This document shows, piece after piece, positions 16,986 to 25,567 of a DNA stretch of 38,798 bases. The stretch's first letter is position 1. The number at the start of each line of letters is the position of its first letter. The notes under the pieces were generated by a model. The model was not told where the DNA came from, did not search any database, and was given only the letters and a program-made list of their open reading frames with translations. Where the stretch lies: the NCBI GenBank assembly GCA_022511045.1, contig JAFLSF010000016.1:1-38798 (forward strand). The letters run 5' to 3'. Source of the stretch: Prevotella sp. Its GTDB lineage: Bacteria; Bacteroidota; Bacteroidia; Bacteroidales; Bacteroidaceae. The translations under genes were made by a program, and so were the position numbers.

Positions 16986-19562
16986 TTACTTCTTTAGCAC
17001 TTTTCGTCCATTCACGATAGTCAATCCTTTATAGCCACTACCAACTCTCTGGCCATTGAGATTATAGTATTGGCTATTATTCCCATACGGCTGACCAATA
17101 GTAATATTCTCAATTCCTGTCGGAGCATCCACTTTGGTGGGCGTTTTTATCATATATAGCTCATTGATAACCTCACCATTCAGCACATCTGTGCCATAGA
17201 TGGCAGGTATATCATAATAGTTGCCGTCATAGTTTTTTAGGCTGATGCCACTTATCTGCAACTTATTATATAGACGAGCCACTTTTTCACCATTTTCATT
17301 GACAAGCCACACTCCACCGTCAGACTTCAACTTACCTTGCTTCACAAGTACATAATCACAATAGTCTGCCTCTGTCAAGTCATTCACTCTGATCTCGCGG
17401 GGCTGTACCTCGCCACCTTCAACAATGGTGAGTCCACTGGCATTGGTGTTACTTGTCCCAACAGCTTGCGGCATTTTGTTGTCAACGCCTGCTGCGGCCA
17501 TTAGCATACCATTGACTATGTCATTCCGCTTCAAGCCCAAGTCCATATTGCTCAGCATGATACATCCAGAAGCATCACGCAGATAGGCAGTATTCTGATA
17601 AACGCCCAACACTTCTGCATCCTGTAGCATCAGCAACTGGGATGTTCCCGTTGTCAGTTCCTTGAAGTCGGCAACGGTATATGCCTCAAGTTCCTTAACA
17701 GTAACATTACAAGTGGCCTTTACACCGTTAGTACTGGTGGCAGTAATGATGGCTGTACCCGCACTAACACCTTTCACCACACCTTGTGCATCAACGGTAG
17801 CAATATTGGGATTACTACTGGTCCATGTAATGTCAGTCTCAGCATATACAGGAATCACCTCCACGCTTAATTGCTGCGTTACGCCCACTCCTAACTCTAC
17901 TATCTCAATAGGTGTGATGTTCAATGCTGTAACAGCATATCCTGCTGCAGTAAAGCTAATGACACCATTGCTTTGTGTAATATTGCTCAGTCCCAATTTA
18001 TTACCTACGCCAGCCCACGTCTTGAGATTGGCAGGAGAAGTGTTATTAGTCAATTGGGTAACACCTTTGCTGGGGAACACATCATCGGCACTTGGCACAT
18101 AACCTCCACTGAGCGTGTGTGCTCCATTGGCGCGCACCACCTCATAATAGTTATGGTTAGCATATGCATTGACCATATTCGACTGCCAATAATAATTGCC
18201 TTCTCCCTCTACACGGTGTACCAACATACCGCTTCCAGGCAGATAGGCATCCCACTTGAAGGCTGTCTTCTGTCGATTCTCCAACAAAAAGTACTCGCCG
18301 TTAGTAGGAGTATTGATACGATAGCCTTTTTGGGCGATGTGGAGTGCAGGAAGAGTGTAATCGCCTATAGAAAGGACTTCTGGCTCTTCATCACAGAAGC
18401 CCATTGCCCAGCGTTCGTAGAGTGAGAAGCCTACGGGAGTTCGGCTATCGTTCTCATAACTGCCGCCAGCCATTACTGACCATATACCTGGGTCGTTACT
18501 CTGTCCGTTGATTCCATAGTTTGTATCATAGAAGTCGGGCAGTCCCAGTACGTGGCTGAACTCGTGACAGATGGTGCCTATCCCGTCTATTTTCACTGTT
18601 GATGGATAATATGTATATCCTGTTAACTCTACAGAACTGGCATAGTCCCACAAGCGAACCCCATCCTTAACGACATAAGAATTTGTGTTGCTAATTACCG
18701 CAGAAGCGTGAGGCCACCATAGCCTGTCATCGTTACCACCATAGTTGGAACCATTGCCTGCTACAATGAAGTAAATCATATCTACAACACCATCATTGTC
18801 GCCGTCATAATTTTTGAAGTTGATGTCGCTGTCGGCCATGTTTAAAACTTTATTGATTATATCACGGGCTCCTGCAGTCTGTAAGGCGGAATACTGGCTG
18901 TTGTCGACCTGATAAGGGCCATACACATCAAATTGGGGCTGAAACTTGCCTAATGAGTTGTCCGAGAAATAGTCGCGGACACTGCCCGTATAGATTTGAT
19001 TGTCAAATCCCGTGTAGTTCTCCTTATTCAGCATATCATTGACTATGTCCTTATAGTCCGAGCGCGAGAACTGCTTGTCGCTGTATTCTATCAGAATGAC
19101 CAGTCCGCGAAAGTTGTTGTAGTTGTACTGGGCAGCACGATTCTTACCAGCAGCACGGCGAGCAGCCTGCTTATTGGCAATGTGTTGCGCCATATCTTGC
19201 TTCATCCTTGCTGCCTCTGCCGACATTTCCGGCGTCTGATATTTCTGCATACTTGCAAGGAATGTCTGCTCAGAAGCTTGGCGTTGTGCGGCATCGTGAG
19301 CCACCATAGCGGTAGCTATCAACTGGCCAGCCTGCTTCTCCGCATAGACGTAGAATCCTTTGTCGTTCTTCACAACGGTATATCCATCCTCCGTCGTATT
19401 AAAGTGCATCCACTCGTCACCGTGCAGTACGATGCTGACATAGCTGCCGTCTGGCTGCTGGACCTTTACGGCGCCTCGCTTTGCTGGCACAGCATTGACG
19501 GTACCAATACCCACTACGGAAAGCAGCATCATCGTGAATAATAGTCTCAAGCATTTCTTCAT
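16986..19562 (-). CDS. Secreted M6-family metalloprotease with Big2 domain and C-terminal sorting-type tail
   Basis: An 858-aa exported protease. A signal peptide covers about 1-24. A propeptide-like region runs to about 145. The catalytic domain (about 150-545) carries the zinc motif HEFSHVLGLPD (333-343), a calcium-type loop DGDNDGVVD (253-261) and WSVMAGG (361-367). About 547-623 is a bacterial Ig-like (Big2) domain (TWTSSNPNIATVDAQGVVKG). About 628-805 is a beta-rich, possibly OB-like region seen in other Bacteroidales secreted proteins. The end, YYNLNGQRV...KGLTIVNGRKVLKK, is a short tail like that of the pectinase protein in this window. M6 peptidases degrade extracellular proteins; the substrate here is unknown. 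It has its own promoter and is monocistronic. Confidence 0.88.
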   Translation of the reverse strand: MKKCLRLLFTMMLLSVVGIGTVNAVPAKRGAVKVQQPDGSYVSIVLHGDEWMHFNTTEDGYTVVKNDKGFYVYAEKQAGQLIATAMVAHDAAQRQASEQTFLASMQKYQTPEMSAEAARMKQDMAQHIANKQAARRAAGKNRAAQYNYNNFRGLVILIEYSDKQFSRSDYKDIVNDMLNKENYTGFDNQIYTGSVRDYFSDNSLGKFQPQFDVYGPYQVDNSQYSALQTAGARDIINKVLNMADSDINFKNYDGDNDGVVDMIYFIVAGNGSNYGGNDDRLWWPHASAVISNTNSYVVKDGVRLWDYASSVELTGYTYYPSTVKIDGIGTICHEFSHVLGLPDFYDTNYGINGQSNDPGIWSVMAGGSYENDSRTPVGFSLYERWAMGFCDEEPEVLSIGDYTLPALHIAQKGYRINTPTNGEYFLLENRQKTAFKWDAYLPGSGMLVHRVEGEGNYYWQSNMVNAYANHNYYEVVRANGAHTLSGGYVPSADDVFPSKGVTQLTNNTSPANLKTWAGVGNKLGLSNITQSNGVISFTAAGYAVTALNITPIEIVELGVGVTQQLSVEVIPVYAETDITWTSSNPNIATVDAQGVVKGVSAGTAIITATSTNGVKATCNVTVKELEAYTVADFKELTTGTSQLLMLQDAEVLGVYQNTAYLRDASGCIMLSNMDLGLKRNDIVNGMLMAAAGVDNKMPQAVGTSNTNASGLTIVEGGEVQPREIRVNDLTEADYCDYVLVKQGKLKSDGGVWLVNENGEKVARLYNKLQISGISLKNYDGNYYDIPAIYGTDVLNGEVINELYMIKTPTKVDAPTGIENITIGQPYGNNSQYYNLNGQRVGSGYKGLTIVNGRKVLKK

Positions 19563-19605
19563 ATTTCTTTCCTTTTTGTGTTGATTAGTATCTATCTTTT
19601 GGGCA

Positions 19606-19636
19606 CAAAGGTACGAATAAGCATCTAAACAGCAAA
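19606..19636 (-). promoter_or_regulatory. Promoter of the M6 metalloprotease gene
   Basis: On the minus strand, TTTG (complement of 19633-19636), a 19-bp gap and TACCTTTG (complement of 19606-19613) match the Bacteroidetes consensus. The ATG at 19562 follows after 43 nt. Confidence 0.8.
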
Positions 19637-19716
19637 AGAAATAAACATTTTTTATAAGAATAGGCTTTGATAGGGCGAAGAAGTAGGCAGAGAGGTGACG
19701 AGGCCTATACTCACCG

Positions 19717-19782
19717 TTTGTATACCCTATGTATACAAGTTGTATACCCCGTGTATACAGTTTGTATATCAGGGGTATACAA
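19717..19782. repeat. Three tandem 22-bp palindromic units (TTGTATAC-N5-GTATACAA)
   Basis: Units start at 19717, 19739 and 19761. The first contains a perfect palindrome with 8-bp arms TTGTATAC and GTATACAA around CCTAT. The second has the same arms with one terminal mismatch (GTATACAG) around CCCGT. The third has TTGTATAT and GTATACAA around CAGGG. Equal arms, equal spacer and a strict 22-bp period put all three on the same DNA face, as expected for cooperative protein binding. They lie about 80-150 bp upstream of the M6 protease promoter and about 65 bp after the glnN stop. Confidence 0.85.
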
Positions 19783-19845
19783 CTTGTGCGGAGTATGGGG
19801 ACGAAGTTTGTCCCTACTACTCATTTACTACATAGATAGGACTCC

Positions 19846-22071
19846 TTAGCGGATAAATAGCAATTCGCGATACTTTGGCAAAGGCCAAAGGGAATCATCG
19901 ACGATGAGTTCCAATTTGTCTATCTGGTAACGAATATCGGCAAGTTTAGGCTCTACCTCGTCGTGATAGGCTATCGCCTTTTCGCGTTCATCGGCTATCT
20001 TGTTGGCTCGCTTACGGGCATTGACCAGTTCCTCGACTTGATGCTCAATGATAGAAGTGCGCTCAGCTATCTCCTCTATGAGTTTAAGATTGCGAATAGA
20101 GAGCTGCTCGGCCTTAACATGCGGGAATACCTTGGCCACGTTCTCTACGTTCTTCAACAACAGGCTTTGGTAGCGAGTGGCCACAGGTATGATATGATTC
20201 ATGGAAAGGTCGCCCAAGACGCGGGCTTCTATCTGGATTTTTTTAGTATAGGTCTCCCACTTCACCTCGTTGCGAGCCTTGAGCTCCTTCTTGGTCATTA
20301 CTCCCAAGCTCTCAAACATACGGATACTTTCCGCGTCAAGATAGCGGTCGAAAATTTTCGGGCACGATGTCTCCACATCCAACCCCCGCTTAGTAGCCTC
20401 TACCACCCATTCATCGCTATAGCCGTTGCCGTCGAAGCGGATAGGTTTACAGGTTTTAATGTCCTCGCGCAACACATCAATAATAGCGTGGAACTTAGCC
20501 GTATGGCCTGTATTAGCAGAGAATTCGGGACGGTTGGCATATTCTGCTATTTTCACGTCAACACGCTTTTTAAAGTCCGTCAATGCCTCAGCAACAGCAC
20601 TATTCAGGGCTATCATAGCCGAAGCACAGTTGGCCTCGGAACCTACGGCACGGAACTCAAAGCGATTACCCGTAAAGGCAAAAGGCGAGGTGCGGTTGCG
20701 GTCTGTATTGTCGATAAACAATTCAGGAATCTCAGGTATATCCATCTTCATGCCCTGCTTGCCTGCCATAGCCAGTAGGTCTTCTCCATCTGCCTTCTCA
20801 ATATGGTCAAGCAATTCGGAGAGTTGGGTTCCAAGGAAAGAGGATATAATGGCTGGAGGGGCTTCATTGGCACCCAGACGGTGGGCGTTGGTAGCACTCA
20901 TTATCGAGGCTTTCAGTAGTCCATTGTGGCGATATACACCCATCAAGGTCTCTACGATAAAAACAGCAAAGCGCAAATTCTGTTCTGCCGTCTTACCTGG
21001 GGCGTGAAGCAACACACCATTGTCCGTAGAGAGACTCCAGTTATTATGCTTACCAGACCCGTTGATACCCGCAAAAGGTTTCTCGTGAAGCAGCACTCGG
21101 AAGCCGTGCTTACGGGCTACACGCTTCATCACAGACATGAGCAACATATTGTGGTCAACAGCTAGATTGGTCTCTTCAAATACTGGTGCCAACTCAAACT
21201 GATTGGGAGCCACCTCGTTATGGCGAGTCTTGCAAGGAATACCTAATTCCAGTGCTATAATCTCCAATTCCTTCATAAAGGCAGCAACCCGCTCTGGAAT
21301 TGAGCCGAAGTAGTGATCATCCATCTGCTGATTCTTAGCAGAGTCATGCCCCATCAGCGTGCGACCAGTCAAAAGTAAGTCTGGACGAGCGGCATAAAGT
21401 CCCTCGTCGACAAGGAAATACTCCTGTTCCCACCCGAGATTAGAGGTTACTTTCTTAACCGTAGGGTCAAAATAATGACACACCTCAGTTGCGGCTACAT
21501 TTACAGCATGAAGAGCGCGTAACAATGGAGCCTTGTAATCGAGTGCCTCACCACTATAAGAGATGAATACAGTAGGAATACACAATGTGTCATCAATGAT
21601 AAAGACAGGACTTGTGGGGTCCCAAGCAGAATAACCGCGAGCTTCGAAAGTAGAACGAATACCACCAGAGGGGAAACTGGAGGCATCAGGCTCTTGCTGA
21701 ACGAGCAATTTACCAGTAAACTCCTCCACCATACCACCCTTTCCATCGTGCTCTATAAACGAGTCGTGCTTCTCGGCAGTACCCTCAGTTAGAGGTTGGA
21801 ACCAATGGGTGTAATGTGTTACACCATTCTCAGTAGCCCATTGCCTCATACCAGCTGCCACAGCATCAGCCATATCTCGGTCTAGCCGAGCACCGTTATC
21901 CATTACGTCAATCATCTTCTCGTAGACGTGCTTTGGCAGATACTTGTACATCTTTTCACGATTGAAGACCTTCTTGCCAAAATATTCTGACGGTCTCTCA
22001 CTGGGTGTCATTACATCAAGTGCTTTCTTTTTGAAAGCCTCACCAACAACTTGAAATCTTAATGCTTCCAT
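19846..22071 (-). CDS. glnN: Glutamine synthetase, type III
   Basis: It makes glutamine from glutamate, ammonia and ATP. The 741-aa protein has the length of the type III family (about 700-730 aa) that is characteristic of Bacteroidetes. It has DPTSPVFIIDDTLCIPTVFIS and LGWEQEYFLVDE (metal-ligand glutamates) in the first half. ARKHGFRVLLHEKPFAGINGSGKHNNWS (substrate and ATP site) and NRTSPFAFTGNRFEFRAVGS follow. The type III-specific C-terminal helical region comes after that. It starts 20 bp after dapL, and is the last gene of the gltB-gltD-dapF-dapL-glnN run. Confidence 0.95.
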   Translation of the reverse strand: MEALRFQVVGEAFKKKALDVMTPSERPSEYFGKKVFNREKMYKYLPKHVYEKMIDVMDNGARLDRDMADAVAAGMRQWATENGVTHYTHWFQPLTEGTAEKHDSFIEHDGKGGMVEEFTGKLLVQQEPDASSFPSGGIRSTFEARGYSAWDPTSPVFIIDDTLCIPTVFISYSGEALDYKAPLLRALHAVNVAATEVCHYFDPTVKKVTSNLGWEQEYFLVDEGLYAARPDLLLTGRTLMGHDSAKNQQMDDHYFGSIPERVAAFMKELEIIALELGIPCKTRHNEVAPNQFELAPVFEETNLAVDHNMLLMSVMKRVARKHGFRVLLHEKPFAGINGSGKHNNWSLSTDNGVLLHAPGKTAEQNLRFAVFIVETLMGVYRHNGLLKASIMSATNAHRLGANEAPPAIISSFLGTQLSELLDHIEKADGEDLLAMAGKQGMKMDIPEIPELFIDNTDRNRTSPFAFTGNRFEFRAVGSEANCASAMIALNSAVAEALTDFKKRVDVKIAEYANRPEFSANTGHTAKFHAIIDVLREDIKTCKPIRFDGNGYSDEWVVEATKRGLDVETSCPKIFDRYLDAESIRMFESLGVMTKKELKARNEVKWETYTKKIQIEARVLGDLSMNHIIPVATRYQSLLLKNVENVAKVFPHVKAEQLSIRNLKLIEEIAERTSIIEHQVEELVNARKRANKIADEREKAIAYHDEVEPKLADIRYQIDKLELIVDDSLWPLPKYRELLFIR

Positions 22072-22091
22072 ATTCTTTCAACTTAATAAAA

Positions 22092-23330
22092 TTAGAAATT
22101 CTGTTTTGTCCATTTCTCTATCCTTACTAATGCCTCCTCAGTCTGCTCATGACTGCCAAAGGCCGTAAAGCGTATATAGCCCTCACCGCTGGGTCCAAAG
22201 CCTACACCAGGGGTGCACACCACGTTAGCACCATATAGCAATTGCTCGAAGAACGTCCACGAATCAAGCCCTGCGGGAGTACGCACCCAGATGTAAGGAG
22301 CATTCTGTCCACCATACGCCTCATAACCCAATGCGCGGAAAGCAGCTAATATGCGGTGGGCGTTCTGCATATAATAGTCTATTGTCTCCTTCACCTGTTG
22401 TCGCCCCTCTGGCGTATAAATGGCTTCTGCAGCCCGTTGGGATATATAACTGGTGCCGTTGAATTTTGTCGACTGACGGCGTAGCCACAGTGGGTTAAGC
22501 GGAATTCGCTCACCACTCAGCGAGGCTGCAGTAAGTTCTTTAGGGACAATTGTATAACCACAACGTACTCCTGTGAAACCTGCTGTTTTGGAATAAGAGT
22601 GAAACTCTATGGCACATCTGCGGGCACCCCTAATCTCGTAGATACTATGGGGAATATCCGGGTCTGTAATATAAGCTTGATAGGCTGCGTCGAAAAAAAT
22701 AAGTGTATCGTTCTTCAAAGCGTAGTTCACCCATTTGCGTAGTTCCTGCTTAGTAATGACGGTGCCTGTGGGATTGTTGGGATAACACAAATAGATAACG
22801 TCAACACGGCGGTCTGGCAGCTGGGGCACAAAGCCGTTCTCTGCCGTACAAGGTAAATAAATGACATTCGACCAACGGCCATCTTGTTGAACACCTGCCC
22901 GACCTATCATCACGTTAGAGTCGATATACACGGGATAAATGGGGTCGGTCACTCCAATGCTATTGTCCCAACGAATCAGTTCTTGAATGTTGCCCGTGTC
23001 CGACTTAGCTCCATCATTGATAAATATCTCATCAACATCAAGGTGTATACCGCGAGGGAGAAAGTCATTCTTCAGTATGGCCTCCCGCAGAAAGTCATAG
23101 CCCTGTTCCGGACCATAACCACGAAAACCTTGACGGGTGGCCATCTCGTCGGCAGCACGATGTATTGCCTCAACTATCGCAGGACACAATGGTTGGGTTA
23201 CATCACCAATACCCAGTGAGATAATATCGGCCTTGGGATGGGTTACACGGAAAGCATTCACCTTTTTAGAAATGTCAGCGAACAAGTAGTTGTTTGGTAG
23301 TTTGAGAAAGTGGTCGTTTACTAATGCCAT
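22092..23330 (-). CDS. dapL: LL-diaminopimelate aminotransferase
   Basis: A PLP enzyme of 412 aa that transfers an amino group from glutamate to tetrahydrodipicolinate, giving LL-diaminopimelate in one step. It has ISLGIGDVTQPL, GYGPEQGYDFLR and CYPNNPTGT (182-190). The PLP lysine K248 is in HSYSKTAGFTGVRCGYT, and the C-terminal arginine segment is near YIRFTAFGS. The length equals known DapL proteins. It follows dapF by 32 bp. Its glutamate donor comes from the GOGAT genes at the head of the same run, a plausible reason for the linkage. Confidence 0.95.
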   Translation of the reverse strand: MALVNDHFLKLPNNYLFADISKKVNAFRVTHPKADIISLGIGDVTQPLCPAIVEAIHRAADEMATRQGFRGYGPEQGYDFLREAILKNDFLPRGIHLDVDEIFINDGAKSDTGNIQELIRWDNSIGVTDPIYPVYIDSNVMIGRAGVQQDGRWSNVIYLPCTAENGFVPQLPDRRVDVIYLCYPNNPTGTVITKQELRKWVNYALKNDTLIFFDAAYQAYITDPDIPHSIYEIRGARRCAIEFHSYSKTAGFTGVRCGYTIVPKELTAASLSGERIPLNPLWLRRQSTKFNGTSYISQRAAEAIYTPEGRQQVKETIDYYMQNAHRILAAFRALGYEAYGGQNAPYIWVRTPAGLDSWTFFEQLLYGANVVCTPGVGFGPSGEGYIRFTAFGSHEQTEEALVRIEKWTKQNF

Positions 23331-23362
23331 AATATTGGATAATTATTTGTCTACAAAGTTCT

Positions 23363-24208
23363 TCATTTATTATTTAAGGTGAAATCTGCTTCTATCTCTC
23401 CGTCAAAGACAAAGGTAGCAGGACCTGTCTTATAAATGTGATTATCACAACACCATTCAATATCAAGGGCCCCTCCGTCCATCACGATACGCGACTGACG
23501 TCCTACATCACACAGGATGGACGCTGCCACAGCTGTGGCACAAGCTCCTGTCCCGCAAGCCATAGTGACACCACTGCCTCGTTCCCAGACACGCATACGA
23601 ATGCTCCCATTTTCCAGAACTTTAGCCAACTCTATGTTACAGCGTTGTGGGAAGGCTGGGTGCGTTTCTAATAATGGACCAATCTTGGTTATTTGGTCAA
23701 CGTCATCAGTAAAGATGACATAGTGCGGATTACCCATCGAGACAAAAAGAGCCTTACAGTTCTCCATCGCCAAAGGAACAACAGGCAGTTCCTTAGGCAG
23801 AAACTGTCGCCTGTCTTCCAAAATAGGCTCCCCCATATCTACCGTCACACTACCAACCTCGTCACCTCTCAAATGGAGACGTAGTGTCTTAACACCAGAA
23901 AGTGTAAGCAGACGAATTTCCGTCTTATTGGTCAGACGGCGCTCATACAGATACTTGCCAATACATCGTGAAGCATTACCACACATCAAAGCTTCCGAGC
24001 CATCAGCATTGAAAATACGCATCGCAAAGTCGGCTTCTGCTATCGGCGAGGCACTTATCAGCACCAAGCCGTCAGAGCCAATGCCCTTATGGCGATCACT
24101 CCAAGCTATAGCAGCAGTTCGTGGATCAGCCACAGGATATAACATAGTATTGACGTAAATATAGTCATTACCCGCTCCATGCATTTTTGTAAAAGCAATC
24201 TTAGTCAT
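23363..24208 (-). CDS. dapF: Diaminopimelate epimerase
   Basis: It converts LL- to meso-diaminopimelate for lysine and peptidoglycan. The 281-aa protein has both catalytic cysteines in their usual motifs: [10 protein letters not shown] (C76) and [10 protein letters not shown] (C218). It opens with the family-typical [15 protein letters not shown]. The gene lies 15 bp after gltD and 32 bp before dapL, so consecutive steps of the pathway are adjacent. Confidence 0.96.
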   Translation of the reverse strand: MTKIAFTKMHGAGNDYIYVNTMLYPVADPRTAAIAWSDRHKGIGSDGLVLISASPIAEADFAMRIFNADGSEALMCGNASRCIGKYLYERRLTNKTEIRLLTLSGVKTLRLHLRGDEVGSVTVDMGEPILEDRRQFLPKELPVVPLAMENCKALFVSMGNPHYVIFTDDVDQITKIGPLLETHPAFPQRCNIELAKVLENGSIRMRVWERGSGVTMACGTGACATAVAASILCDVGRQSRIVMDGGALDIEWCCDNHIYKTGPATFVFDGEIEADFTLNNK

Positions 24209-24223
24209 AGGAGTTGATAGAAA

Positions 24224-25537
24224 TTATTGAGTCGATAGATATTGATGTACCTTCAGTGCTGTCTGACGACCACTAGCTAATGCACGAACTACAAGACTGG
24301 CCCCCAGAGCCGCATCACCACAAACAAATACATTATTGGCATACACAGGATGTTCTGGTTTGAGGAAGCCCATAGCCAACAGTACTAATTCTGCTTTGAT
24401 GATTTCTGGAGTCCTGTCATTCTCTTGTACACGAACTCCAACAACTTTTCCGTCTTTACCTATAAATTCAAGGGTTTTCACATCCCATCGGCGAATACAG
24501 CCTTCCTCATGACTTGAAGTAGTCTTCAGCGTCCTCGGATAGTTTGGCCACGGATTCTGCGGATCTACAGGTCCTATGACAGGCTTGGACATAATCTCAA
24601 TCTGGGTTACACTTTTACAACCCTGACGATGCACTGTACCTATGCAATCACTACCAGTATCGCCACCACCAATAACCAGCACGTTTTTACCTTTAGCCGT
24701 GATGAGTTCACCTTTTGAAAACTCTCTACCAGCTAACACCCTATTTTGCTGAGCTAATAGTTCAAGGGCAAAATGTACCCCTTGTAGTTCGCGGCCAGGT
24801 ATATTGAGGTCACGAGCTGTAGGAGTTCCTGTAGCTATAATAAAAGCGGAAAACTTATCTGTCATAACCGTTGGCAGCGCTGCACATTGAACTGTTTCAC
24901 CGTATCGGAAAGTGATGCCCTCCTGTTCCATAATATCAATACGACGATCTATGATAGCTTTGTTAAGTTTAAAATTGGGAATACCATAACGCAGTAGACC
25001 GCCAGCCGCCTCAGTTTGTTCAAAGACCGTCACCTCATATCCCAATAGGTTAAGGTCATTGGCAGCAGCTAATCCTGCAGGACCAGCACCAATAACGGCT
25101 ATCTTTTTACCATTACGTTTTGTGTGATGTGCCACCACGTATCCTTCTCTAAAAGCTACCTCTATAATAGCAGCCTCATTCTCACGGTTCGTAGTTGGTT
25201 CATTATTAAAAAGATTGAGGACACATGCTTTCTCACACAAAGCTGGACAGACCCGTCCTGTAAACTCGGGAAAGGGATTTGTTGTTTTTAGTAACAGATA
25301 GGCTTTTCTCCAGTTACCTTGATAAAGAGCATTATTCCATTCTGGCGGCTTGTTACCTAACGGGCAGGCCCAATGACAAAAGGGTACACCACAATCCATG
25401 CACCGACTGGCTTGGAGTTTACGCTCTCGGGTATTAAGCGTCTGCTCTACTTCTCCAAAGTCATGGATGCGATCATGAACAGGACGATAGCCAGCCTCTT
25501 GGCGATGTATCTCTAAAAAAGCTTTCGGATTTCCCAT
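24224..25537 (-). CDS. gltD: Glutamate synthase (NADPH) small subunit
   Basis: A 437-aa flavoprotein that passes electrons from NADPH to the large GOGAT subunit. The N-terminal cysteine clusters for 4Fe-4S are present: C46, C49, C54, C58 (CMDCGVPFCHWACP) and C97, C101, C105 (GRVCPALCEKAC). An FAD site GAGPAG follows at 150-155 and a NADPH site VIGGGDTGSDC in the second half. The protein is slightly shorter than E. coli GltD (about 470 aa), but all the motifs are there. It begins 30 bp after gltB. Confidence 0.95.
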   Translation of the reverse strand: MGNPKAFLEIHRQEAGYRPVHDRIHDFGEVEQTLNTRERKLQASRCMDCGVPFCHWACPLGNKPPEWNNALYQGNWRKAYLLLKTTNPFPEFTGRVCPALCEKACVLNLFNNEPTTNRENEAAIIEVAFREGYVVAHHTKRNGKKIAVIGAGPAGLAAANDLNLLGYEVTVFEQTEAAGGLLRYGIPNFKLNKAIIDRRIDIMEQEGITFRYGETVQCAALPTVMTDKFSAFIIATGTPTARDLNIPGRELQGVHFALELLAQQNRVLAGREFSKGELITAKGKNVLVIGGGDTGSDCIGTVHRQGCKSVTQIEIMSKPVIGPVDPQNPWPNYPRTLKTTSSHEEGCIRRWDVKTLEFIGKDGKVVGVRVQENDRTPEIIKAELVLLAMGFLKPEHPVYANNVFVCGDAALGASLVVRALASGRQTALKVHQYLSTQ

Positions 25538-25567
25538 CTTATTATCTGCTATTTACAATTCAACTTT

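Noticed and set aside
19667..19849. Small plus-strand reading frame of 60 codons
   Set aside because: It is created by the GTATAC repeat array (repeated VY residues) and has no protein-like features.
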